In this document: in pieces, positions 20,490-36,900 of the stretch
Position numbering within the stretch: position 1 is the first letter of the stretch
Layout of the letters: the number at the start of each line of letters is the position of its first letter
Source of the DNA: Delphinapterus leucas
Lineage: Eukaryota > Chordata > Mammalia > Artiodactyla > Monodontidae
Direction of reading: 5' to 3'
DNA: 64,000 bases
NCBI RefSeq assembly: GCF_002288925.2
Contig: NW_022098062.1
Location: forward strand, 10,511,042-10,575,041
Translations under genes and position numbers: made by a program
The notes under the pieces: generated by a model
What the model was told of the DNA's origin: nothing
The model's input: only the letters and a program-made list of their open reading frames with translations
Database searches by the model: none

Positions 20490-21470
20490 GGCATTCCTTG
20501 TCGGCATTTCATTTCTTCAAGAAACACATTATTAAGCATGTACTATGTGCCCAACATGGCACTCGGCCCTGGGTCCAGAGTGGTGAACAAAAGATGTGCA
20601 GCTTCATGGAGGGCACCTCTGCTTATGAAGATAATCACCAAGCTACTCAACAGACTAACAAACACATTACTATAGTCAGTGATAGGTGCCATCATGGAAA
20701 CTAATGTCCACACACGAGATGGAGGCAAGCAGCAGAGAAACTGAACAGGAGGTTGTATTAGTCAGCTCAGGCTGCTATAACAAAACACCGTGCTTCAATA
20801 ACACCACAGTTATTTCTCACTGTTCTGGAGGCCAGGATGTCCAAGACCAAGGTGTTGGCAGGTTCATTTCTTGGTGAGGGCTCTCTTCCTGACTTGCAGA
20901 TGAGGCTAAAGATTCATGATGGCCCCTTCTCCTTCTCCTTCCATAGTGGGATGGGATGGGGGTAGGGGTGGTAGAGAGCTCTGGTTTCTCTCCCTCTTCT
21001 TGTAAGGATACTTTTTCCACTGTGAGGGATCCTCTCTCACAACCTCATCTAACCCTAATCACAAAGGCCGCACCTCCTAATACCAGCACATTAGGGGTTA
21101 GGGCTTCAACATATGAATGGGGGGACCACAAACATTCGGTCCACGACAGAGGCTTAAACAATAATCCAATTAAATGAGCAGGGACAGTGGGAAGAGAGGA
21201 AGTGACAGATTCAAAAGACAATTTGAAGGGAGAATTGGCAAGACTTGATGACAACCTGGAGTGAGAGAAACAGGAATCAGAGGTACTAATCATACTTCAG
21301 TGTGGATGATGAGAAAAGTGAAATATGGCCGTGGAAGGGAGACATGGGCATGGGGGAAAGGGGGAGATGGTGAGTTCTGGAGTTGATATGACAGGTCAGC
21401 CAAGGAGACGATCCTCCAGCAGTTGGCAAGGCAGGCCTGGCACTGGGTGAGGGCTCAGAGCTGAGGATTC
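20490..21470 (-). repeat. Antisense L2 relic interrupted by an LTR-like repeat
   Basis: L2-type antisense sequence (from 'gcatgtactatgtgcccaac') runs to about 20750. It is interrupted by a repeat of about 395 bp (20755-21150) starting 'tgtattagtcagctcaggct' and ending 'attcggtccacgacag'. L2-like sequence resumes after it ('aatgagcagggacagtggga'). The inserted unit resembles an ancient mammalian LTR (MaLR-like), but I am unsure of the family. Confidence 0.55.
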
Positions 21471-22189
21471 GGATATGAAAGCGTTTGTGCTATGACCCAC
21501 TTAGGTCAAGTTCTCATTCAAAGGTATGGAGAAGACCACCAAGCTCCTCTGCAGCCAATATACAGTTAAAATACTCACCTCATGATCGCCCAACTAGAGG
21601 AAAAGCAGGCTGCCATTCCTCTGCTCTTAGCCATGCCTATGCTGGGCACCTGTCTTGCAGACCCCACTGTCATTGGTGCCATGTTGTTCCTTGGACAATC
21701 ACAGCCCATCACAAGGGTGCAGCTGAGGGTTTTTAGTAAATCAGCTGATCTGTAGGGCTGGTTAGCTCTGGAGTAGGCACAGGGAGGGGTGCTGGTGAAG
21801 ATTGGTACATGACGAGCAAAGGTCTGGGTGTGGGTGCCACACCTGTATACCTCTACCTGCACAAGGAAGGAGGGGCTGGTGGAGGTTAAGTCCTCATGAT
21901 GGCCCTGGAGAGAACAGAAACATTCTTCATGCAAATCCTAGGCACCCCTCTACCTATCCCCCAGGGCACTCAAATCACCTGGGGGTACTTGTCTTCCTAA
22001 GCTTTTCCTCAAGGCCCAGAATTTCTAAGGCTAGTTCCCAGGGACCTGCTTAATAAACAAGTTCCAGGTGATCAAGTTGCAGGTGATTCCCATATACATT
22101 AAAGTCTGAGAGTCACTGCTTTCGAGAATAACTTGATGATTTGCTGCTTGTTCTATTAAACTCAACCCTTCTCTCCTCACTGCTCCTAG

Positions 22190-23200
22190 ATGGTACCACC
22201 CAGTCCATACCTTTAAATGCCATCTGGATGCTGGTGACTTCCAAATGCCCAAGCAGGACTTCTCCCTAACTCTGCTGCCTCCTGAGCAGCTCCATTTAGA
22301 TGTCTAGCACGCATCTCAAAAATATGTCTGCAGCAGAACTCTTGACTCCCTCACACACTCATTCCTCCCCCAGTCTTCCCCTCCTGAGTAAATGGCACCA
22401 TCATTTACCCAGTTGTTCATAACAAAAAACCAGGAGTCATCCCTTCACAACCCACATCTGATCCGTCAGGTAGGTCCCATCAGCTCCACCTTCCAAATAG
22501 ATGGTGAACCCAACCACTTGTCACCACCCCCACATGATCATCCTGGTCAAATCCATTATCATGTCTCACCTGGACCACTGTTCATCCCCTTCCTGCCCCT
22601 CTATTTCCACTCCGGCTCCGTTAGTGTAATCCAGCATGATCTGTACAGTATACTTACTCTAGTGCAGTAGCCAACGTGATCTTTATAACATATGACTCAG
22701 GTCATGTTATTCCCCTGCTGGAAGCCCTCTCCTTTGCTCTTGGTCCAAATGGGTGGTAAAATCCAGATGAGCTGGTATCTGCCCACTCTCTCGACACACC
22801 TGCTGCAGCCTCCCCCTGCCCACTCTGCTTCAAGCTAATTTCCATCTCAGGTCATTTGCCCTTGTTCCTCCCAGGTCTTATCCTGCATTCCCTCCTCATT
22901 TAATTCACATGTCTCCTCAAATGGAGACTCTTTGAAGAAGTCTCTCCTCACCACCCTCCCCAAGTATCCGCCCCATCTCTACTTCATCCCTCTATCCCCA
23001 GCTTATTTCCTTCAGAGCACTTATCATTATCTGAAGTGACATGATCGATTTATGTGTTTATTTGCTCATAGTCTGTCTCTCCCAATAAAATATAAGATCT
23101 GTAAAGACAGGGACTTTATCTCTTTTGTTCACTCCTACATCCCCCAACTTCAGTTTGTATTTGTTGAAGGAATGAATGAGCAAGTAAATAAATGAACACA
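22190..23200 (+). repeat. L2 LINE 3' half, sense, about 1 kb
   Basis: The longest L2 relic in the window carries successive L2 motifs: 'tggaccactgttcatcccct', 'gtcatgttattcccctgctg', 'cttcagagcacttatcatta' and the terminal 'gtttgtatttgttgaaggaa' with its ATGAATGAG-type end. All frames are broken. Confidence 0.8.
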
Positions 23201-24290
23201 GACTTACAATATAAGGCTGTAAGTGCTGTCTTAGCCTAGACTGCCCCATCCAGAAGCAGAGCCTGATTCAAGGAATTGTGGGCAGGTGGTTTATTTAGAA
23301 GGCAATCAGAGGGAACAAGGGTGAGGGAACAGGAGAAGGAAAAGCCAAAACAAGAATATGTTATCAGGCTGGTCATGCTGGGAGCAACTGGACCCTGATC
23401 CCACTGGAATGTTTCTTGGAGCATATAGAGGCCTCTTCCAACTGTCCCCTGAGCACTGACAGTAGAAGTCCTAATCCATCAGCTCCTGAACTTCACTGGC
23501 TGAGGCTTGCCCCAGAGACGTTGACTCATCTGTACTCTCGGGCTGCTGGTGAACAGGGCTGCATGGGCTCCCCCAGAACAGAAGGAGCCAGGGCAGAAAG
23601 CAAGTGATGTGCAGTGGGCACTGCAGAAGAGACTGGTTAGCACAAAGTCAGTCAGAGCCCACTCAGAACTGGCCAGAATCAGGGGTGGGGCCAAGAGGAC
23701 GTAAGGGATCATAAGAAGCATCAGCTGAACGTGCTGTGATGGAGATGTGCACAGCGGTCCATAGGACGGGCATTTGGTCCAGCTAGAGTGTTCAATGCAC
23801 ATTTGTTGGACTAAATTGAAAGGAGTAAAATACACGATTTATTAGATTATGCTAAGTGAGACTTGGGAGACTTCCAAAACTTGAGATATTGTAAGATCGG
23901 AGCCCACAGTTCAAACCTGGGGCAAAGAAACCACACATCTAGTAGAACCAGCACTGTGTGGCATGATACAATGGAGTGAAGAAAGCAAAACTTCCTCACA
24001 TGGAGGAAGTGCCCATCAGTCCACCCAGGCTGAAAGGACCAATCCATGGACGAGCTTCCAAGCCAAGGTGGCTGGTCTGGAGATGCCCCAAGGGCAAAAG
24101 GGAAGAGGCAACAGACCCAGGGAGTGGAAAGAATGCTCAGGAGTGGAATGGAACTCAGGAGACCTGAGTTCTACCATCACCCAGCTCAATCTTGTCATGC
24201 CTCAGTCTTCTCATCTGCCAAATGGAGAGAGTAATCTTCAATCTGACTCCTCTCATGAATGCACTGGGCATACTGCTGTCATTGAACATA
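23201..24290. other. Intergenic DNA, nothing assigned
   Basis: Only short overlapping chance frames are present (for example + strand 23963-24382). A faint MIR-like part ('atcttgtcatgcctcagtct') lies near 24190. I see no splice-site-bounded conserved exon. Confidence 0.4.
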
Positions 24291-24294
24291 CAAC

Positions 24295-24440
24295 ATTCCA
24301 TGCTCATTTCACTGTGAGCTCTTGGAGAGCAGAGACTCCTCTTGATTTCTCTCTGTATCCTTCACACCCAACCAATGGCTAATATATAGCATAGGTGCTC
24401 AGTACATTTTTGGATGAATAAATGAATGCCTGAAGGAGTG
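24295..24440 (+). repeat. L2 3'-end relic
   Basis: The 'tgagctcttggagagcagag' to 'aggtgctcagtacatttttg' and 'gatgaataaatgaatgcctg' order is the L2 3' terminus. Confidence 0.7.
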
Positions 24441-24890
24441 GATTTCCTCACAGAGAAAAGCATGTGAAAGATGTTGAAGTAGTATAATGTCCAAATATGA
24501 GATGGCAATGTGGTAATGGTAGCCTGAGGCTGAATGTATACTTGGGAGACATTAGACTGATCTGAAATGAAAGCAGTCAGGATATAAATTTGATTTTTCA
24601 GGCTCATCATCTTCTCAGCTTCATCATATTATACCATGATTATTCCCTTCTCTGCTGTTTTCACCCTATAGCTCTTAGGTGTTGGAGGGACTCAGGGCTA
24701 CAGACTAAACAGGAAGCCTAGAGCAAGGGGATGTGGTGAGGGGGCAAGGCAAGGGACCGTGAAAACATTGAACATGCAGCCATTCACCCCTTCAGCAAAC
24801 ATTCATTGAGCACCTGTCATGGGCGGGCCCTCTGGGAATACAGCCGGTGACAAGACACGATCCATCTCTTCCTTGGCTCACCTCTGCAGT

Positions 24891-24892
<2 letters not shown>

Positions 24893-24930
<38 letters not shown>
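24893..24930. repeat. (CA)n microsatellite
   Basis: An uninterrupted CA repeat of about 19 units. It is likely polymorphic. Confidence 0.95.
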
Positions 24931-24932
<2 letters not shown>

Positions 24933-27900
24933 AGAGGTGTCTCTGCCTACCTCCTCCCCTGCCTCCCTCCCCCAGCACTGCGGAACTGAAGTCACCCACA
25001 CTCTGAAATAGCCTTGCAGCTGGAAGGGGCCTCAGAATCCTTAAGTCCAGTGGCAGCCTTATACAAACAAGGCACCTGGGACCCACCAGCTCCTGGGGCT
25101 AGACCTGAAGATAAGGCTTCTTACATTTTCCACCCCTCTGCCTCTCTACGGCTCCCTGCTTGTGTATGAGAAACCTCATCCTAGGCTTTGGGGATGGGGA
25201 GACTACCCCCATGTCTCTGCAGGAAAAAGCCAAGAGACAGGGAGTCTACCAGGATCTCTGGCACTTCCCCACCTGTTGTTTTGTTGGCCTGTTGCTGCTC
25301 TGGGCAGACAGAACATTTTCACTTCTGGTCCCCAAGTGTGAGAATTCACCAGGCCACTGGCTTCCTGTTTTGTACCAGATCTGCTTAAATATCACTGTTT
25401 CTAGATGGTTTTTGATCACTAAGCACTTTAAAAAAGTAATGATAGACTCATCTACTCCCACTTTGAGGTTCTCAGAACCCTGGGCCAGAGAGAGGGACAC
25501 CATAGACACTGGGCCTTCCATCCGTGGTCAGTGGCATGGAGCAAGGTCATTACAGCTGAAAAGGAAGCTACAGGAGAGCAGAGCTCCCCCCTCACCTGTC
25601 CAGCTACTTCATGGGTTTGGCCATTATCTCTCAAATAGAAAAAGTCACTGTGAGCACTTTCTCCAGATCTGTACCAGTTGATGATCAAAGGGTTGAACAT
25701 GATTGAGGACGGGAAGAGAAAATAGAAAGTTTTGGTTTTCCGAGTACCTGGGATTGGACCAGGGATGAAGCAACACCCAAGATTCCCTGAAGAGACTGAA
25801 GAATCTTTCAACATAATTTCCTGAGGAGTTCCTGGCTATGGCCAGAGCCATGCAAGGTACCATAAAGAACTCAGAAAAAGTATAAGATCTGAATTTTGCT
25901 GCAAAAAGTACCCATCAAATAGGAGAAAGCGAGGTTAATCTCAAGAGAGATTGGATTCCTGCACAGTGCCTAGCACAGTTCCTGGCCTATTAGAGAAACT
26001 GCATGAATGAATAAATACAAGGGAATGATCAATAATTAAGTTATGGTAGCCAGAGAGTATTTGTAATTAAAACTCAGAAGACAAGAAGATCCATAGATGT
26101 TGAAGAAGTTTCTCTGGAGAAGTGAAAATTGAGATGACCTAAAGAATGCGCAGAATTTGATGATTTGGAGGTGAAAGGGGATATAAAAAATAAAAGAAAG
26201 AATGAGGAATGGGTCAGTGGGAAGCTCAGGGCTGAGGACAAGGCCTGAAGAGGTCAGGCTTCTGAGAAGCCCTTCTCACCACACCAGGGGACCTGGAAAA
26301 GAGATTAGAGACCAGAGCGAGGGGGCCAGGGAGCTCAGGGAGCTGCTAGCTTGGGCAGAGGCTAAAAGTGAGGAAGAGTTATAAAGACAACACATTCTTG
26401 CCTGGCCTTAAGCAAATCATTTCACCAGACCCTGAGCCTCTGTTCCCTCACCTGTGAGGCTGGGAGGATGAAATGACACAGTGCATTTGAAGTCCCTGCT
26501 TTGCACAGATCTTTGTTCAGCAAATGTTAGCGTTTTACCTTCCTGCTCAAGAAGGGCTCGGTCGGGAATGGTCCAGTCTCGTGAGCTGGTCAGACTTAGC
26601 CAAGGTCAAAGAAAGACTGAGTAATATTTAGGATCCTAAACCATCAGGGTCTAAGGGAACTGCAGCCATCACCTTTCAGCTGCCACCTCCTGAGTTAGAG
26701 AGTTATAACTACACTTTGTATTATACTTGCCTCTTTTGTGTATTGAATGCCTACCAAGTGACAGGTGCTGTGCTAAACACAGAGAGTACAGAGATGAGAA
26801 GGTGAGACTCTTTTTCTCCTTCAAGTAAAAGAGAGGAACCTTGGAGAAGTAGTCCAGTCCTCGATTGCCAGATGCTGAAATTGAAGCCCAGGGTGGTGAA
26901 GTGACAGCCCATGGCCACACAGCATGGCAGGACAGGTCAAGACCAGACCCTGTTCTACAGTGTTCAACCCTCCTCCCACCAGCCCCTGAGATCAGGCTGC
27001 ATCTGTGAGGCCTCAGATTCTACTCAGGCTCCAATGCAGTCAGTGGCTGGCTGTGCAGCCTTAGGCAAAGCATACACCTCTCTGAGCCTCAGCCTCTTCA
27101 TATGTAAAATGGGACCAGTAACCACCTCCACGTCACAAGGTTGCTACAAGGTTCAAGACACAGTAACATGCATGGAAATGCGTTGTGCTCTGCAGACTGC
27201 GTATTGTATCAGCAGTTTCTGCTCTTCCTCATGTCACCTTGGCGCCTTTCTCTAGGACAAGGCAGCCTTCTGTGGCCAGAGAAACTGGGTGTTTCTCTCC
27301 ACTCAGCAGGCATTTATTAAGCACCGCCTATGGACTCCACTTTTAGCAGTTACTAAAAACCTGTGGGATGTAACCCTGCCTGATCGGGTGGCGTCAAGTC
27401 TAGAGTCCTGAGGGAAGCCACAGGCAAGATGAGACTTAAGCCAACCATGGAGACTAGATGTGGCTGGGGGTGGGAGTGGGGAGGAGAAGGCATTCTAGGC
27501 AAAGGCAGCCCTGGCAAAGACACCAAAGAGGAACCTGGTGGCAGTGAACATGGGAAGGGCCACGGAACTGCTGACACTCGTGACTGCTTCCTGGCTCCTG
27601 GGGCCAGTGAGATGAAGAATAGTTAAGCGGAGAAGGAGGGCCTGGGTCGGGGGGGTCGGTGCTGGCACGGCCATGGGTCTGGGTGCCCAGCCAATGCCCA
27701 GACCAACCAGACTTGAAGCCAGATTTCTCGGCATCTTCTCCCTTATCATTTCTGAATCAGCTGGAATCTGCCCCCAACGGAAACATGTAGAATCCAGGGT
27801 AAAGAAAGCCGTGCTAGCCGGTCAGACTACGGAAGTCAGGAAAACGAGGGGGAGGCAGAGAGGACAGGGAACGCGTCAGAGGACCCAAAAAGAGGAAGTG

Positions 27901-28130
27901 GCCCAGTCTCAGTTCTGCTCCCAACTGAGGAGCAGAATGGAGGAAATACCCTCCATTCTCCCAGCCCTCGGCAGCTGTCTCTGTCTCCTAACCTGAAGCC
28001 ACCAAACCGGGGGCCGAGACCACCTGGGCTCTGGGCCCCATCCTTTCTGTTTTTCCCAAGGCCGCTGAGTTCTGAGCACTTTCAGGGGCCTAGGACGGTC
28101 CTGCTGGGGCTGCAGACCCAGGATCCACAC
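24931..28130. other. Intergenic DNA with scattered L2/MIR relics
   Basis: A sense MIR is visible at about 27020-27170 ('gcagccttaggcaaagcata', 'atgtaaaatgggaccagtaa'). L2-like antisense pieces lie near 26740-26920 and 27300-27560 ('cctatggactccac', 'gcattctaggcaaaggcagc'). The frame at 25160-25681 (+) is open for 173 codons but has no domain, coding bias or splice context that I can recognise. Confidence 0.45.
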
Positions 28131-28150
28131 TGAGCAGGGCATAGCTGAGA

Positions 28151-28373
28151 GTTTATTGAGGCTGGACACCCCCTGGGTTAAGCAATGGGGCTCAGCCCTC
28201 AGAACTGAAATGCAAGGAAGAAGGACACCAAAGTCAGCCCTTCCCCCGCAATAGGTCTTCAAGGAAGGGAGGGATCTAAAGTCACTGGGGGGCTCTTCCC
28301 CAGCCCCACCTACTCAGGAATAGAGGAGTTAGGGCCCAGCTGAAGACCTCCAAATCCGGAGATTTGGTTTATT
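28151..28373 (-). terminator. Candidate poly(A) signals for SMIM35
   Basis: On the - strand, AATAAA hexamers occur at about 28367-28372 and 28152-28157. They are the first I noticed downstream of the SMIM35 stop codon, giving a possible 3' UTR of about 2.1-2.4 kb. They are candidates only; no transcript evidence is available here. Confidence 0.35.
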
Positions 28374-28448
28374 AAGCTGGAGCCTGGCTACATTGAGAGA
28401 ATGGCCCCCAGACCCCGGAGGGAAGTAAGGGGATAGCAGCTATAAGTC

Positions 28449-28553
28449 CCCTCTCCTCCCTCCCTCCCTCCCTCCCTCCCTTCCTTCCTTCCTTCCTTCT
28501 TTCCTCCCTCCCTCCCTCCCTCCCTCCTTCCCTTCCTTCCTTCCTTCCTTCCT
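28449..28553. repeat. (CCCT)n/(CCTT)n microsatellite, about 100 bp
   Basis: Alternating blocks of CCTC/CCCT and CCTT units make a long polypyrimidine tract (GGAA/GGGA on the - strand). It lies inside the inferred SMIM35 3' UTR or just beyond its first candidate end. Confidence 0.95.
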
Positions 28554-28599
28554 CGGCAATCTGCTAGAACCCAAAGTAAGAAAGAAACCAGGCCTCAGG

Positions 28600-30500
28600 A
28601 AAGAGAGGATAGGAGGACAAATACCATGACTTCTCTCCTCCTCGCCTATCATGGTCCTGGGCTTCTGCATCTTGTCCACCTTGTTGCTGGGACATGGGCA
28701 GGGAGACCGGTGGCTGGTAGTTCTAACTGCATTTCAGCAGTGGCAGGGCCCCCTCAGGCCCTGCTCCATCCACAGCTGCCCCAGGAACTCAATCTCTCTG
28801 GATTGAACAACTCTGCATTAAGTACCTACTAAGCTGACATCCCAGTTCAGGCCCCACCTCGGGTCCAGTAGGGCACAGACCGGAAGAAGGAGTGATGACA
28901 CACGAACAAACTGTTCTCCTGTCACAAAGCTGTACTTGGTTCTTGATTTCTCGTGTGCATTATCTGTTTTTCTCAGGCTAACCTTGGTTCCTCTTCCCCA
29001 CTCTCACCATTTCTGGTCCACTTTCCACATCACAAGGCAGGCCTTGCATGGGAAATGGAGAACATGGGAGATTGAGCTTGCCACACCATGCCCACCCCAT
29101 CACAGGAAGCTAAAACCAAGAATGTGTTTCTAGACCATTCTCAGCACTGCCCTCAAAATTGTCTGGGAGGCACCAAGGCTGGTCAGAAGCAGGGAAAACA
29201 GGCCCCGGTGGTGGACATGTGTGTGGGAGGGCATGAGGGGCTGGGGGGAGGGGTTGGGGGACTTGCTGAAAGTGCCAGAGCCAAGTTCAAGTCAAGGCCT
29301 AAGCTCAGCCTTCAGCCCTCAGGGGAACTTGGCTTCTGGTAGGAAGGTTGAAAGTGGAATCACCCTCCCTCCCACATGACTTTGCCTAAGGAGGATGTGA
29401 CAGGTTTTCTGGCCTTTGTGTCAGTCCTGCAGGGAAGTGACTGGGGATGCCCCAGATGGCAGGCCCCACCCACAGCGGCCAGCTGGGCACCTGGAACTCC
29501 GCCCGCAGGCTCAGAGGCCTCCCAGGAACCAGCGCTTTCTCGCTGGGACGCGGCCATCTCTGTTTCTGTGAGAAAGCCATCGTGACTCCACAGACTCTGT
29601 CCCCAGAGGCCTGACTCTCCTGGGGGACTCTCATGCCACAGGCTGGTGGTGTCCCCAGAGAAAACTCCTCAGTGTTCACAAGAGGGGGCCAGGCCAGGCC
29701 TTGAAGACCCAGGGGTGGAGGCAGGGGAGGCTGGGAGAGGCAGGTGCTGAGCCAGGAGCCTCCTCCTGCAGAAAGAAAAAAAGGGAAAGTGACAAAGAGA
29801 TGAGTCTCGGGAAAGATTCCTCTAAACCATCACATCAGGGCAGAGGGAGGAACACACGGAAGAGGTGAGTGTGGAGTCCTGTGGGGAAGAGATGAGAGAG
29901 AAACTGAGGGTCTGTGAGGGACTGCTGGAGGGAGGAAATGTTTAGATGGGAGAAAGCAACTGTGCTGTGAAGAGGGATGGGCTTGAAGGCGGGCGAGGAA
30001 AGGTGTGACCAAAGGGTCAGCCAGCCAGGAAACAGGGATGGCTCCTGGGCTTAGAAAGTTCGGAAAGTTCAGAAGCTCTACAGCAATGCTTCTTGGAGAG
30101 GGTGGCCATCTGGAATCTTCATCTCAGAGCAAAGGGCTGAGATACAAAGCTCTATTCTAGAAATTTCCATCTGATCAGAAATAGAACTTCCCCAGGAAAG
30201 AAAGGCAGGACATGGTTCAAGTGGAAAAGGAGCGGCCCAGGGCTAGCAGGAGTTGGGGAGTGGGAGAGAGCACAACCCCAGGCCTTCATTCCTGAGATCA
30301 TCCCCTACAGCACTCACTCTCCAGGAGGCGGGGGATGAACCAAATCATCTCCGGGTTCCAAGCAGTCCTTGGTGCTAGGCTTGGGGTGCCTGGACCATCT
30401 GAGGACCACACTGGGACATCAGACTCACTCAGCTCACCAACCTTCCACTCACCTCTCTGGGGCTCCAGAAAGCTGCTGCTGCCCTCATCAGACCAACCTG
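28600..30500. other. Probable SMIM35 3' UTR / 3' flank, otherwise unassigned
   Basis: It is G/C-moderate, repeat-poor sequence without a supported exon. On the - strand it follows the SMIM35 stop codon. Overlapping frames at 29376-29679 on both strands have no recognisable domain. Confidence 0.35.
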
Positions 30501-30510
30501 TTGGAGAACT

Positions 30511-33960
<3,450 letters not shown>

Positions 33961-33961
33961 G

Positions 33962-36900
33962 AGACCTTCAAGATGGTGGAGGAGTAAGACGTGGAGATCA
34001 CCTTCCTCCCCATAAATACACCAGAAATACATCTACGCGTGGAACAACTCCTATAGAGCACCTACTGAACGCTGGCAGAAGACCTCAGACCTCCCAAAAG
34101 GCAAGAAACTCCCCACGTACCTGGGTAGGGCAAAAGAAAAAAGGAAAAACAGAGACAAAAGAATAGGGACGGGACCTGCACCTCTGGGAGGGAGCTGTGA
34201 AGGAGGAAAGGTTTCCACACACTAGGAAGCCCCTTCACTGGTAGAGAAGGGGGGGTGGTGCTTCAGAGCCACAGAGGAGAGCGCAGCAACAGGGGTGCAG
34301 AGGGCAAAGCGGAGAGATGCCCACACAGAGGATCGGTGCAGACCAGCACTCACCAGCCCGAGAGGCTTGTCTGCTCACCCGCCGGGACGGGCGGGGGCTG
34401 GGAGCTGAGGCTCGGGCTTCGGAGGTCAGACCCCAGAGAGAGGACTGGGGGTGGCTAAGTGAACACAGCCTGAAAGGGGCTAGTGCGCCACAGTTAGCCG
34501 GAGGGAGTCCGGGAAAAAGTCTGCACCTGCCTAAGAGGCAAGAGACCATTGTTTCGGGGTGCACGAGGAGAGGGGATTCAGAGGACCGCCTAAACGAGCT
34601 CTAGAGACGGGTATGAGACGCTAAAGCTGCTGCTGCCGCCACCAAGAAGCCTGTGTGCGAGCACAGGTCACTATCCACACCTCCTTTCCGGGGAGCCTGT
34701 GCACCCTGCCACTGCCAGGGTCCCGGGATCCAGGGACAACTTCCCCGGGAGAACGGACGGCGCCTCAGGCTGGTGCAACGTCCTGCCGGCCTCTGCCGCC
34801 GCAGGCCCGCCCCGCATCCGTACCCCTCCCTCCCCCCGCCTGAGTGAGCCAGAGCCCCCGAATCAGCGGCTCCTTTAATCCCGTCCTGTCTGGGCGGGAA
34901 CAGGCGCCCTCAGGCGACCTACATGCAGAGGTGGGTCCAAATCCAAAGCTGAACCCCAGGAGCTGTGCAAACAAAGAAGAAAAAGGGCAATCTCTCCCAG
35001 CAGCCTCAGGAGCAGCAGATTAAATCTCCACAACCAACTTGATGTACCTGCATCTGTGGGATACCTGAACACACAACGAATCATCCCAAAATTGAGGTGG
35101 TGGACTTTGGGAGCAACTGCAGACTTGGGGTTTGCCTTCTGCATCTAATCTGTTTCTGGTTTTATGTTCATCTTAGTTTAGTATTTAGAGTTTATTATCA
35201 TTGGTGGATTTGTTTATTGATTTGGTTGCTCTCTTCCTTTTTTTATATATATGTATATTTTTTTTCGTTTTTCTCTTTTTCTGAGTGTGTATGCTTCTTT
35301 GTGTGATTTCATATGCATAGCTTTGCTTTTACAATTTGTCCAAGGGTTCTGTCTGTCCTTTTTTTTTTTAGTACAGTATTTAGCACATGTTATCATTGGT
35401 AGATTTGTTTATTGGTTTGGTTGCTCTCTTCTTTCTTTCTTTCTTTTTATATAACTTTTTAATTTTTATTTTTAATAATTTTTTTATTTTAATAACTTTT
35501 TAAAATTTTATTATTATTTTCTTTCTTTCTTTTTTTTCTTCCCTTTTCATCTGAGCTGTGTGGCTGACAGGGTCTTGGTGCTCTGGCCGGGTGTGAGGCC
35601 TGTGGCTCTGAGGTGGGAGAGCCGAGTTCAGGACATTGGTGCACCAGAGACCTGCCGGCTCCACGTAATATCAAACGGTGAAAGCTCTCCCAGAGATCTC
35701 CATCTCAATGCTAAGACTCAACAACCAACAAGCTACAATGCTGGACACCCTATGCCAAACAACTAGCAAGACAGGAACACAATCCCACCCATTAGCAGAG
35801 AGGCTGCCTAAAATCATAATAAGGTCACAGACACCCCAAAACACACCACTGGACGCAGTCCTGCCCCACAGAAAGACAAGATCCAGCCTCATCCACCAGA
35901 ACACAGGCACCAGCCGCCCCCCCCACCACCACCAGGAAGCCTACATAACCCACTGAACCAAGGGTCAGACACCAAAAACAACAGAAAATACAAACCTGCA
36001 GCCTTACCCCAAACACAGTAAGTTAAGCAAAATGAGAAGACAGAGAAACACACAGCAGATGAAGGATCAAGGTAAAAACCCACCACACCAAACAAATGAA
36101 GAGGAAATAGGCAGTGTACCTGAAAAAGAATTCAGAGTAATGATAGTAAAATGATCCAAAATCTTGGAAATAGAATGGAGAAAATGCAAGAAATGTTTAA
36201 CAAGGACCTAGAAGAACTAAAGAGCAAACAAGCAATGCTGAACAAAACAATAAATGAAATTATAAATTCTCTAGAAGGAATCAATAGCAGAATAACTGAG
36301 GCAGAAGAACGGATAAGTGACCTGGAAGATAAAATAGTGGAAATAGCTACCACAGAGCAGAATAAAGAAAAAAGAATGAAAAGAATTGAGGACAGTCTCA
36401 GAGAGCTCTGGGACAACATTAAACGCACCAACATTCAAATTATAGGGGTCCCAGAAGAAAAAGAGGAAAAGAAAGGGACTGAGAAAATATTTGAAGAGAT
36501 TGTAGTTGAAAAGCAAATATTTTCTCCATTCTGAAGGTTGTCTTTTCATCTTGTTTATGGTTTCCTTTGCTGTGCAAAAGCTTTTAAGTTTCATTAGGTC
36601 CCATTTGTTTCTTTTTGTTCTTATTTCATTACTCTAGGAGGTGGATCAAAAAAGATCTTGCTATGATTTATGTCAACTAAAAATAGAATTACCATATGAT
36701 CCAGCAATCCCACTACTGGGCATATACCCAGAGAAAACCATAATTCAAAAAGACACATGCACCCCAATGTTCACTGCAGCACTATTTACAATAGCCATGT
36801 CATGGAAGCAACCTAAGTGTCCATCGACAGATGAATGGATAAAGAAGATGTGGCACATATATACAATGGAGTATTACTCAGCCAAAAAAGGAACGAAACT

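Noticed and set aside
25160..25681. 173-codon open frame on the + strand
   Set aside because: No recognisable protein features, low-complexity neighbours and no splice or promoter context; consistent with chance.
34235..34564. Open frames on both strands in GC-rich DNA near 34.3 kb
   Set aside because: They lie in the L1 5' UTR, which is GC-rich and non-coding.
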